Shown here piece by piece: positions 13,846 through 23,363 of a stretch of DNA of 64,000 bases. The position numbers were made by a program, and so were the translations under genes. The first letter of the stretch is position 1; every line of letters starts with the position of its first letter. The notes beneath the pieces were generated by a model that was not told where the DNA came from, did no database searches, and saw only the letters and a list, made by a program, of their open reading frames with translations. The stretch comes from Timema cristinae (Eukaryota > Arthropoda > Insecta > Phasmatodea > Timematidae), in NCBI GenBank assembly GCA_039000515.1, contig JBCFYV010011135.1, positions 8,473,215-8,537,214 of the forward strand. Direction: 5' to 3'.

Positions 13846-15573
13846 GGGGTTACAACTACACTTGAATGCGTGAATAGCAGGAAATTGACTGTGATTTACG
13901 CATTTCGCATTTTTAAAAGCAGAATAAACGCAACAAAAATAATACAGTAATTTTGTCACGTTTTATTTTATGTGTAAATAAAATTAATATTTTTACTCTT
14001 ATAAAATATGTTCCTCTCATGCACCTCCTAAAGTCTGGTGCCCTGGGCCTTTGCCCAGTTCACCCGGTTATAACCAGGGGCTTGGGTGTGCTTAAGAGGT
14101 CATCCATTAAATACGCAAGCTGGTTGAGATTGATGGAGATTGGCTAAAGCGCAGAATATACCAGCAGGTCTGTCTATGGTCAAATTGGCCAAAGTAAATA
14201 ATTTTCTTAGTCTCACTTCTATTTTATTACATGAGGCACATGCCTCAACGTGCATCTCCTGTGCGCCTAGTTGCATGAAAAGAGGCATAGTCTAAAGGCC
14301 CCTTTATTTATTCATTCCTATTCACTGAACAAAGAGAAAACTGGTGGCAAGAACTATTGTGACGTCAACATAACGTCACTTTTTCTCTCTCTACTAATTC
14401 ATATGAAGAGTTTACTTCTAAAGTCAATGATACGTAAAATAAAATCTATGATGAAAATTACATGAAATATATAAATATTTTTCTTATAAGCTAGCAATTA
14501 CATTATATTTGACAAATTTCTGAACGCTTTTCAAACAACAATATTATTTATGATAAAGTAATAAAGTACCATACTTAATATATATTGTAGAGCAAAAGTC
14601 TAACGCTTTTGTTGAATTAATAAAACATTTATATATATATTTTAAAACATGTTTTAAAAATTTAACTACACGCCATATTTAAGTAATAAGATAAATTTAA
14701 ATTCAGTATAAAACAAAACCACTAATGACCTAAACAACCCAAAATAGCTTGTCGGCATTCCTCTTGACAATCAGGTCAAATTAATATATATAGTACTATT
14801 TTTTTTAGTTAACTTTAGAATAACTAGACATTCATAAAAGATGTATACAATGAAATATTTTAGATATTAATCATATTAATAAAACTAGAATAATATTATG
14901 TATTGTCATCTCCCTCTTGTGGACCCTATATTGTCAGGTTGAGTTGCGGTCAAGGATGGGTATGGTCACTGGATATATGCGGGTGGGCTCGTAATTTATA
15001 GACGGCTTTGGTTTTTATGGTGTATTGACTAAATTACTTTACCTTAACAACGGTACGCAAACATTATAAAATAGCAAGTTTAACTCCTTATAACTCATCA
15101 ACTATAACGATTTTAAATCATTGAATAAATTGTATAGCTAATAATAACCATACACATGTTAGAATTTTTATTGCCTAACAACCTTTAGCGTCCTAAGCCA
15201 CGAACATCATTAATTTACAGGCCGGGGTGTTCACTGTGGACAAACCGCCTGAAGTGACGTCATGGGGCCTAGAAAACTGCTGTAAACCGGTGCAAATTCA
15301 CCGTTCTCTTTCATTAAATATTGTATTTGTCATTTTAAACTATAAATATGAATAGTTGTAACTATAGCAACGCACATATTACGTGTCTTTCACCAATATA
15401 GTAAAAATATATATTTTGAAAATTAATAAGGGCTTAGTTTATAAACTTATAAACGAGGTAGTAGCATTTTTGATTTAAGTTAAATATATAGGTTTATTAT
15501 AAGTATTTAGGTGTAACACTAAAACATATATCCAAATAAATAACAACATTATTTCTTTGAATACAGTATCAAA

Positions 15574-15726
15574 AATTGTGACAGCTTAGGACGGGTGAAT
15601 AGGAATATGGTATGGAATGTTCTGAGAGAGTATATTGTGGATGCATGTTTAGTAAATGCCATTATGGCGGTGCATGATGAAAGTGAAGCGTGCGTTAGGG
15701 TGAATGGTTTGTCATTGGACAGGGTG
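15574..15726 (+). pseudogene. Non-LTR retrotransposon (LINE) reverse transcriptase fragment, 5' piece
   Basis: The + strand reads VNRNMVWNVLREYIVDACLV and then a segment ending SEACVRVNG. This resembles the finger/palm region of LINE reverse transcriptases, between the conserved FDxVxR and QGCxxSP motifs. The reading is broken by a hAT insertion at 15727 and resumes at 17125. It is a short, decayed fragment with no endonuclease or catalytic DD visible. Confidence 0.6.
15719..15726. repeat. 8-bp target-site duplication of hAT element (left)
   Basis: ACAGGGTG occurs immediately before the left terminal repeat and again, identically, immediately after the right terminal repeat at 17125-17132. 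Confidence 0.85.
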
Positions 15727-16086
15727 CAGTGGCGGCTCGTCACTTTAGAAGCTGGAGGGTGCAGCCTGTTTAATTCATAAATTATTTCTAAATAATATAT
15801 TTAAAAGAATACACAAATTTTGGAATATGTTTTGATATATATTCATTTAGTTAAACTCAAAAATTAATATCACAAACAACATGGAAAGATAAAAAAAAAC
15901 TTCCCCCAAGGACGTGGATGAGTTGTAGAAACTCTGCAGCTGTGTAATGTGCATGAATATATAGGTATGTATGTTTTCACTTTGTTCCATACAAAAGTCA
16001 GGACATGGCCTACCTAATGAATTCAATTCTCTTTTTTGATCAAGAGTTAATCTTACAATATTCGTTGTCTTAAGCGCCTGAATTGA

Positions 16087-16640
16087 ACTATTCATATTAA
16101 GAAAATTGAAAAATGACACCTGGACACGGAAATCGAACCCGGGACCTTCGGCTTAGTACGCCACTGCTCTTACCACTGAGCTATCCAGGATTCGTCCCGT
16201 GCCCATGGTCATTCTTCACTCATAGTTTAAGGCAGAGTCTAAGATGGACGTGCGGAGGTCGTCAGCTTTATAAACACGTGATACACAAGATCACAGCCAT
16301 CAGACCACGCAGCCATTATCGACTCGGTAGTTGGCAATTTTGCAGCCATTGGACAATTATATATATATATAATTGTATAGGATTGCATATATAGTGAAAC
16401 AATAGCCAGAACTATTGTTAATGCATTTTAGTGAGGATAACACCTCTCCGATATCATATTCTGACGAATCCTGGATAGCTCAGTGGTAAGAGCAGTGGCG
16501 TACTAAGCCGAAGGTCCCGGGTTCGATTCCCGTGTCCAGGTGCCATTTTTCAATTTTCAGAATATGATATCGGAGAGGTGTTATCCTCACTAAAATGCAT
16601 TAACAATAGTTCCGGCTATTGTTTCACTATTCATATTAAG
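16087..16640. mobile_element. tRNA-like inverted-repeat insertion with 15-bp direct repeats
   Basis: ACTATTCATATTAAG occurs at 16087-16101 and again at 16626-16640, consistent with a 15-bp target duplication. Between them lie two copies of a 96-bp tRNA-like unit in opposite orientation: 16101-16196 (- strand) and about 16463-16558 (+ strand), differing at about two positions. The + copy is itself bracketed by 71-bp inverted arms (16393-16463 and 16558-16628) with a single mismatch. A related, more diverged pair occurs near 51030-51215, so this is a dispersed family and not a one-off event. Confidence 0.65.
16470..16540 (+). ncRNA. tRNA-like sequence (SINE head or tRNA pseudogene)
   Basis: The 71-nt segment folds as a cloverleaf. 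The acceptor stem is CCTGGAT with GTCCAGG, and the D arm is AGCTCAGTGGTAAGAGC (box A-like). The anticodon loop is GTACTAA (anticodon position ACT, with an imperfect stem), and the T arm is CCGGGTTCGATTCCCG (box B). ACT would read a serine codon, but the long variable arm of tRNA-Ser is absent. An inverted near-copy lies nearby, so it is a tRNA-derived mobile sequence and probably not a functional tRNA. Confidence 0.6.
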
Positions 16641-17124
16641 CCTAGTTACAAAAAATATTAAAATATATAACTCAAATAAACATTATCCTAAAATAACCCT
16701 ACATAATATTATTATAAATACACACGCCACACATCCTCAAGATGCAGGAACACGCAGGATAACTGACAACAATTATTGGTGGTTCACGCTATACACATTT
16801 CACAAGCTTTCAACCTTAGGGCGCGTAAGGGAGTGCGCCTTCAAAAGAAGAAAAAGCAATGCTAGCTATAACAGGAGGAGGACAACGGGTTAAGGGGAGG
16901 GAAGGTTTGGTTTCTCTATGTCAGGCGCTGACTGTCGAGCGCCCGACTGCATGACATTTTAAAAACATTCCCTGCTATTACTTAAACCAAAAACATATTT
17001 GTCTTGAAACTATTATGGCAAGATAAAATTGTCGTGAGAGTGCGAATAATAACTTTAAAAGGAACTGGGGATTCGTGGGGTTGGGGGGCGCGCGCCTCCG
17101 CGCCTTAGGGACGAGCCGCACCTG

Positions 17125-17230
17125 ACAGGGTGTTATACAAGGTTGTGTTATGTCTCCATTGTTTAATATATTCATGTGCTAGAGGCCTAAAAAGAGGAAT
17201 TTGGTTAAAATAGGTGAATTTGGTGAAACT
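17125..17230 (+). pseudogene. LINE reverse transcriptase fragment, 3' piece
   Basis: Directly after the hAT target duplication the + strand encodes QGCVMSPLFNIFM, the classical QGCxxSPxLFNI motif of non-LTR reverse transcriptases. Further decayed sequence follows. It continues the fragment at 15574-15726, allowing for one frame change at the junction. Confidence 0.7.
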
Positions 17231-17330
17231 CCTAGGATATGATTATTGAATCCCATGGGACACAAAAATGGGTGATGGCCATCGGGGAAGTGTAGCTATT
17301 TAATATGCCGGTCATTCATAATGGCAATCA

Positions 17331-17545
17331 TTGGGTATATTCTATCCATGGTGCATATTCTTACCATGGGGTGTATTCTTCTCAGATGGGTACATTCTTT
17401 CGAAAGGGGTATATTCTGTCTATGTAGTGGAATCTTTCCAGGGCTTATATTCTTCCCAAGGTGGTGTATTATATCCAGGGGATATATTCTTTCCAGTAGT
17501 AAATTCTGTACAAGGAGTAAGGAATATTCTTTCCGGGGGAGGGGT
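17331..17545. repeat. Degenerate tandem repeat, period about 21 bp
   Basis: Roughly ten imperfect units of the type GGTATATTCTTTCCAGGG follow each other. Both strands stay open over most of the array because the period is close to a multiple of three. The open frames here are not supported as genes. Confidence 0.7.
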
Positions 17546-17697
17546 GAATCAATCAAGCATAATTTAAACTCAAGCTAAAACGTCCATTTATTGTGTTGAT
17601 AAAGGACTAGACTACACTTATTCTTTATTTTAGATGTGTGTGTTATTTTTTCAATAGCTCTGCCAAATTAGTAGAACGTGTATGCATAACTTTTCAG

Positions 17698-17861
17698 GCA
17701 CCTATCAATGACAACCAGGCGGCGGCTGGTTTTATTGGGCTGAAGCCGACCACGTCGAAACATCACATGGTGCGAGCTATATTAGAGAGTCTGGTGTTCA
17801 GAGTGGTGCAACTGTATGACACTTTGCAACAAGAGGCCGAATGTGATTTTTCCCTGATTCG
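17698..17861 (+). CDS. GK5: Glycerol kinase 5 exon (domain II, KPTTS and RAILES motifs)
   Basis: The exon lies between TTTTCAG and GTGAGT. It starts in phase 0 and ends after two bases of a codon. It encodes APINDNQAAAGFIGLKPTTS followed by KHHMVRAILES and a segment ending DFSLI. This is the second FGGY domain, where animal GK5 proteins have the same order of blocks (AP-N-P, GFxGLKPxTSK, VRAxLESxxFR-QLY). The split codon completes as Arg with the first base of the exon at 25778. It is intact, with no frameshift, and codon use looks normal. The intron upstream carries nested transposons and the one downstream an antisense Gypsy element. The upstream open frame to 17638 is intronic; the start at 17698 is set by the acceptor. 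Confidence 0.95.
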
Positions 17862-18186
17862 GTGAGTACAACCACTTCACTTGGAAATAATGGCATCCAT
17901 ATATAGGCCTAAATTATATACTAGTAGTTCTGTGAACAGTAGACCTCACAATAACATTACCACCATTATCTAAAGCTCTTGTGAAAGAAACAAACAACAT
18001 AAATTCACATTTCATTTTATTTACACGAATAAGATGCGTATAACCTGATCAGGTAGTAGGACATAGTGCTATAAAACATGACTAATGTAGGTTTATGTAT
18101 TTACGTATTAAAATGACCGTTTAAACTACGACAATATAACCATAATATTTTAAAATGAAAAGTTTGTACGCATCCAAAAAAATAGG

Positions 18187-18463
18187 CTACTAAGTATGGG
18201 TGACCTGGTGGTCTAGGTGTAAGGTGTCGGACTTCTGTGCTGGCGTCCGGGGTTCAATCCTCGGTCCCGGCACAGATTTATCTGATTACCAAACCCTTCC
18301 TTCACCTCTAACAAGACATCTTGTGAATGTGGGTAATGCCAGGCCTCCACCGTGGTTCGGATTCCACGTTAAACTGTAGGTCCTCCATTTAATCTCACAA
18401 TCACCCTACCATTACACATTAGCGTAAGTGCGTATAACCCGAACGGGTAGTAAGACGCGGTGC

Positions 18464-18515
<52 letters not shown>

Positions 18516-18525
18516 ACTAAGTATG
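18187..18525 (+). mobile_element. tRNA-derived SINE, family A (full length) with target duplications
   Basis: A SINE body at 18199-18513 is flanked by perfect 12-bp duplications CTACTAAGTATG (18187-18198 and 18514-18525). The head is tRNA-like with a B box GGGGTTCAATCCTCGG. The body contains GACAAGACATCTTGTGAATG and CCACCGTGGTTCGGATTCC. The 3' end reads TAACCCGAACGGGTAGTAAG, then (AAT)n. The best other copies are at 42013, 45784, 50068 (-), 52205 (3' part) and 54325 (-). Confidence 0.9.
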
Positions 18526-18585
18526 CCTAGATCGTGCTAAGAGTTATGTCAAGTTTTTATGGTTACTAGACTCATATGATTTATC

Positions 18586-18712
18586 TTTGGATTTCAAGTT
18601 GAAATATATCCTATAATTTCTCTTTGGATTTCAAGTTGAAATATCACCTATAATTTCTACTTGGATTTAAAGTTGAAATATAGCCTATAATTTCTACTTT
18701 GATTTAAAGTCC
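18586..18712. repeat. Minisatellite, about 38-bp unit, 3-4 copies
   Basis: Units of the form TTTGGATTTCAAGTTGAAAT plus a CCTATAATTTCT segment repeat with few changes in GK5 intron sequence. Confidence 0.85.
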
Positions 18713-19339
18713 TTTTATTTTCCCTTGGATATGAAGATGATCTGTTTTCTTTGGTGCTCAAGTAATACAAAAATCAATTAGTACTACATGCAACAAATAG
18801 CTATCATATTAAACACATTAACCGTTGTTTACGTCTATTAAGATGCTAGTCTCGCAACAGATTTCAATATTTAAAACAATACGAGCAAGCTTATTGATAG
18901 ATTGCATAACATTTTTAATTCAAATATCTTGGGATGAGCTACTAAACACAACATATATTGAATGTCTTCCTTTCATATTTAAAAGTATAACCAGAGCATT
19001 TTTTTATACATACATTCTTTATTCAATGTAGATTCAAAGATTGTCCCCACCAAATTAAGTTAAAATTGGTTTACGCCTTTGTCAGTAATCGTGGGGCGAA
19101 CATTCGTTTATCAGACAGATAAAATACCAAATGGTCGAATTAAAAAATGACCTTAATCATTACATGGAAATTAAATTTGCGACTAACGTTTAAAGAGGGA
19201 AAGAGTGATTATGAGTGGTCCCGTCTTTAAGTATATTTCTTGATATCCAGTTTGTTGCCTTCTAGTTGTTGTTTTTTTGTGCTGCTAGTTTTTCCTTTCG
19301 TTCAGTTCCTGGTGGATTTCATTTTGGGATGGCAGGGGC

Positions 19340-20154
19340 TCAGATTGATTCCCAATCCTCTGGGTGGCGGAGTGTTTGTCCAAAGATTATTTTGCTGGGT
19401 GCCAACCCGGTGACTTCTTTCCGTCGGTTCTTGAGACAGAACAGAATTTGGGAGATTGCCTTGTCCCAATGACGGTGTTCTTTACCTTGGAGACGCGTGC
19501 GAATTCCGTCGGAGTTCTTTGTTATGTCCCTCAACTGACTTTTCTCTGGGATGGTAGGTCATGGTGGTCCATCTTGTAATCTTCTAGTCTTGGCACATTT
19601 TATTCCATCTGGAAGAACGGAACTGAGGGTCGTTGTCAGTAAAAATAACCTTGGGGTATCCCCATCTGGGGATAGTTTCCTTCTCCAAGATTGATTTGAT
19701 CTGGGAGGTGTTAGAGCTCGTGATTGGGAAAGCTTCGGTCAACCTGGAGAAAAAATCAGTGATGACCAGAAAGAATGTCTTCCCTTTGGCTGACCTGGGA
19801 TAGGGTCCCATGAGACCAGAAAGAATGTCTTCCCTTTGGCTGACCTGGGATAGGGTCCCATGAGGTTGATGGCGACTTCTCTCCATGGAGTTGTAGGTTT
19901 GCGTGCCATCCACGGGGTGCTTGTTACTCTTCCTGCAGTCTTCATGAGGGCGCATGTATTACAGGCTCTAACATAGGTCCTGACGTTATTTGCTTCTCCT
20001 TTCCAGGAATACTGTTTTTTTTTAGGCTCAGTAGGTTTTTTTCCCGAGAATGTCCAGCTTTGGGTTGATCATGGAAGTACTGCAAGATCTCCTTCTTTGT
20101 GCTTTGAGGGGCCATGATCTTCCATGGGTTATCTGGGTAATCTCTGTACAGCAA
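19340..20154 (-). pseudogene. Gypsy integrase remnant
   Basis: Minus-strand pieces in different frames show, from right to left, an HHCC zinc-binding region (HDQPKAGHSREK, then CNTCA-like), the DDE core (ITDFFSRLTEAFP, TDNDPQF) and a C-terminal segment with PSKIIFGQ. The pieces are out of frame with each other. A 50-bp unit is directly duplicated at 19764-19813 and 19814-19863, repeating the GPYPRSAKGKTFFLV segment and shifting the frame. Confidence 0.85.
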
Positions 20155-20419
20155 TGCTCAATTTTGGGTTGTGAATCTCTTGACGCAGAGTTATTCTTGT
20201 CTGGATTTTCTCTCGGTGGGAATCTTCCATCTAGCTTCCATCCTTTCTATCAATCCTTGGTAGTGTGGGTCCAATCCTTAAGCTTTGATGACTTTCTTGC
20301 ATAAGGGTTACGGTAATATGATGTTTAGGAGACGTGGTGGCGCTGAGGAGTGAGGTAATGCCTCTGGGGGTGTCATTCTTTCCCATTCTTGTGTGCTGGT
20401 TTCCGTTGACTCCTCGCCT

Positions 20420-20800
20420 GGGTCTAAGGATAGGGTGCCTGAAAACTCGTTTTCCCTTCCCGGTCTATGTCGAATTTTGAAGTCGTACTCTTATAACATC
20501 AAGGACCATCTGGTGAGTTTGGATTTTCCGTTCTTTATTAAATCCAGCCAAGTCAAACATTTGGATTCAGTGTGCAGGGTGAAAGGTCTTTCCGAAAAAA
20601 TGTTATATCTTCTAATCGCCCAAATGATGGTGAGACACTCTTGCTTGTTACTGTGTTATCTTCTTTCTGTAAGAAATAGTTTTGCGCTTCCATATGAGAT
20701 TATCTTGCGGTGACACTCAATCTCTTGGTATAGGAAAGCACCGATTCCTGTTCCGCATGCGTTGGTTTTCATGAAAAAAGGGAGACTAACGTCGGGTCGG
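20420..20800 (-). pseudogene. Gypsy RNase H remnant
   Basis: The minus strand reads ACGTGIGAFLYQ (a degenerate version of the conserved D-SG-G-GAVL-Q start of LTR-element RNase H) and later HRPGRENEF, the usual end of the domain. In-frame stops interrupt it. Confidence 0.75.
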
Positions 20801-20929
20801 TGTAGTGCTTGTATGCTCTTGAAGGTTTCCTTTGTGTTTTCGAAGGCCTTTTGTTCCTGACTGCCCCATTAAACTTTTGTTTGGGTCCTGTCTTTGAGGT
20901 GAGTGGACTTGTAGTCTCTGCCAGGTTTG

Positions 20930-21660
20930 GGAAGAACTCTTCCAACCAGTTACAAGTGCCTAAGAACTGTTGGAGTTGTCGTCGCGTCTTTGGGGTTTGT
21001 TATTCTTGAATGGCCTTGATTTGCTCTGGGTTGGGGAGGTCTTCTTCGGGAGATATGAGATGACTCAGCTATTTGAGAGTCATCTTTACAAATTCACATT
21101 TTTCCATGGAGCCTGTGAGTTTGTATATTTAAATCCTTTCGAGTACCATTTTCAGGTGTTCTAGATGCTCATCATATTAGTTGGAGAAGATGATAATATC
21201 GTCCATATAGGCAAAACAGAACCTCCCCTGGAGTCCAGCCAGGACTTGTTAATTCATCATCTTCTGGAATGTGCTGGGTGACTCTTTTAATCCGGAGGGC
21301 GGAACCTTAAATTGATAAATTTCTCCTCCTGGTGTGCTGAACTCAGTGAAAGGTTTGCAGTTGGCATCTAAGGGGATCTGCTAGTATCTGGACTTGAGAT
21401 CTATGGTGCTGAATACTTTGACTGGCCCAATGTCTTGAAGGATCTGTGGTATGTGGATTTGGAGACAGTTTTATTCTTCCGTAACCTTATTTAGTAGTCG
21501 GTATTCAATACAGAATCTGGGTTTTTTGACAGTTCTTTCTCCGATGACAATGGGAGCTTGTGATTGGGACGTGCTGTGCTCGATAATATTGGCTTGGATC
21601 ATTTCTTCTACTTGACGTTGTATTATGACTTTTTTGTTGTTGAGAATATCTATAAATGGG
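20930..21660 (-). pseudogene. Gypsy reverse transcriptase remnant with YMDD box
   Basis: Minus-strand translation gives KPRFCIEYRLLN, then a FSTIDLKSRY-type motif and FAYMDDIIIFS. The catalytic YMDD codons are at 21198-21209. Several in-frame stop codons (for example after KSRY and in the thumb) show that it is dead. Confidence 0.88.
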
Positions 21661-21668
21661 GCCTCGTA

Positions 21669-22073
21669 TTAGTTGTTAGTTCTTCGGCCTGATCTGGTTT
21701 TGGGTCCAGTTTGTTTGATTGTGTGGGTTGTAGAGGTCGAATGCTTGTTGGTGTTGTTCCAAGATTGTGAAAAGGTTATTTTGGAGTATGAAGTGGAAAG
21801 TGTGGAGGATATTTGTACGATCGAAGATGGTAGTCTTCTTAGGTTCCTTCGAGATCCAGTAGGTTCCCTTTGGATTTGTCCAAATAAGATGCATTTTCTA
21901 TGATAATCCGTTACTACTTCTTGTTTGGTGAGCCACGGGTGTCCTAGGAGAATGTCTTCTGAGAGCTCATTGGCGACTAGAAAGGTTATTCTCATTTTTC
22001 TTTTCTTAATCTCTATATTGAATGGGCCACGTCCTTGGATCTTGAGTTCCGTCCCCTCTTTGGCTAATTGCAC
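21669..22073 (-). pseudogene. Gypsy aspartic protease / gag-pol linker remnant
   Basis: A 134-codon minus-strand frame contains FLVANELSEDILLGHPWL. The ILLGHPWL part is the C-terminal signature of retroelement proteases (ILG-DWL type). The active-site DTG-like motif should lie further upstream (higher coordinates); near 22140-22170 an IGSRASYNFI-type segment is a degraded candidate. Confidence 0.7.
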
Positions 22074-22788
22074 TGATGTCGGCTCTCCATAAATGGTTTC
22101 CCGTGACCGGGGGTTCAGAGTAGAAGTTTAGATGAAGTTATATGATGCTCTCGAGCCTATGATGGCGTAGAATGTTCCTGCGGGGGTTTTCACTGGTACT
22201 CTGGGTAAGTTGGCTTGGTCTCCGCTGCTTAGAATGGCCTGGTTCCTTAGGGGTGAATCCAGCTGCTTCTGCATCCCTATGGACCGTTTCCAGGAACGGT
22301 TGATGAAGGTTGTCCTACTCATAGTCGTTCCAAAGTTTGCCGTGCTAGAAGTATGGGGCAATCTCGGTGGTAATGACGTTCGGGACAGTAGTGACACTGA
22401 AGGGTTGATCGTGTGGGTTTTTGATTGGTGTCGGAAGAGACTTGTTCTGCTGGTGGGAGTTTGAGGAAAGAATGTTTCTCTGGACTGCTTGTGCTCTTTC
22501 TAATAATTATTCCAATGAAGTCAGAGGGGCAGATGTCTTGAAGGGTCGTATTGCGGTATGTAGGAGTTCAATGATGAGGGAGAGAACCTGTTAATTCGGG
22601 CCTGTGGGATAAAACTGTCCTTGTAGTTGTATCTTCCTCAGAATGAAACGATCCGTTGTTTAGTGTATTGAATGTGTTTCTCCGTATAGTTTGGTTTGAA
22701 GTTGGACTTTGAGTGTGGATGAGTCGAAACGTTATTTTATTCTCTTGCTTAGTTCCTTCCATGTGTTGGAATCTTCATAGTACTTCCG

Positions 22789-23202
22789 CTATTTTTCTAA
22801 TTCTTGGCTTACGCTGTCCTTTACGAGTGTTGTCCAGAATTCCTGAGGTACGTTGTTGTTCTCGAGAGTGTTTTCGTATTTTTTTAGGAAGGCCGAGGGA
22901 TCTTCGTGTTCGAGGCTGGTGAATCCTGAAAGGACTGGCTCGAAGGTAGTTGTGGATATAGTGGTATTGATACTCGGTGAAGGAGATTGAGTTTTTTGCT
23001 TGCTCAATTCTTGAAGTTCGGCTCGTTCTTCTGTTTCTTTCTCAGAGCAAGCCTGGTATATGAATCGCATCCTTGTGAGGTCTCGTTCTTGATTTTCCCA
23101 GTTTAGACAGAGGAAGTGAAACCATCGTCGCACCCGTCGCAGTAGATGGTGCGTTTCCCTTTTGCTGGGCAGCTGGGGATTCAGTACTGATGGCGTGTGC
23201 AT
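22789..23202 (-). pseudogene. Gypsy gag-like remnant
   Basis: A 137-codon minus-strand frame starts with ATG at 23202 and includes a segment ending EDPSAFLKKYENTL. This resembles the capsid-type region of arthropod Gypsy gag, where a DP--FL--FE motif is typical. It is followed by further gag-like sequence in other frames to about 22480. Confidence 0.6.
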
Positions 23203-23340
23203 CTCGGCATGGTGTGTGATTGTTGGTTGTCAGGCGCCACCAAGTTTGTCCTAATTTGGAAAGTGATGAGGTGCTGTCTTGGGTGGTGGATATGTTTAAA
23301 ACTTCTTTTCTTCAAAGTCTAATCTTCTTCTATTCAGACT

Positions 23341-23358
23341 GCCTCACGTTGGGCGCCA
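23341..23358 (-). promoter_or_regulatory. Putative primer-binding site of the Gypsy element
   Basis: On the minus strand TGGCGCCCAACGTGAGGC begins a few bases after a sequence ending in ACA. That is the usual arrangement of an LTR 3' end (..CA) followed by a tRNA-complementary primer site. If correct, the 5' LTR would lie at about 23362 and rightwards. Its outer end was not identified. Confidence 0.5.
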
Positions 23359-23363
23359 TCTTG

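Larger units (their letters stand above)
11121..15573. other. GK5 intron, left part
   Basis: AT-rich intron sequence. It contains a TA run near 11675-11695, a GC-rich promoter-like block and downstream polyadenylation signal (annotated separately), a GTG microsatellite, and otherwise no feature I can support. The short open frames here match nothing I recognise. Confidence 0.5.
15727..17124. mobile_element. Non-autonomous hAT-like DNA transposon
   Basis: The element begins CAGTGGCGGCTCGTC and ends with the imperfect inverse of that sequence (reverse complement CAGGTGCGGCTCGTCCC). Perfect 8-bp duplications ACAGGGTG flank it. Termini starting CAG and an 8-bp duplication are hallmarks of the hAT superfamily. 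No transposase frame is present, so it is non-autonomous. It sits inside a LINE reverse-transcriptase fragment and contains a later tRNA-like inverted-repeat insertion. A relative with the same ends is at 52798-53615. Confidence 0.85.
19266..23363 (-). mobile_element. Decayed Gypsy-type LTR retrotransposon, antisense to GK5
   Basis: On the minus strand, in order, are a primer-binding-site-like sequence, gag, aspartic protease, reverse transcriptase, RNase H and integrase remnants. That is the gag-pol order (RT and RNase H before integrase) of Ty3/Gypsy elements. Every domain has stops or frameshifts, and integrase carries a 50-bp tandem duplication. No matching 3' LTR was recognised to the left of 19266. 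It lies in the GK5 intron between exons 17698-17861 and 25778-25911. It is an inactive copy. Confidence 0.88.

Noticed and set aside
16470..16540. Functional tRNA-Ser gene
   Set aside because: It lacks the long variable arm, has an imperfect anticodon stem, and is part of a duplicated inverted repeat inside a transposon.
20050..21164. Plus-strand frames across 20.0-21.2 kb
   Set aside because: They are antisense shadows of the minus-strand Gypsy RT, RNase H and integrase.
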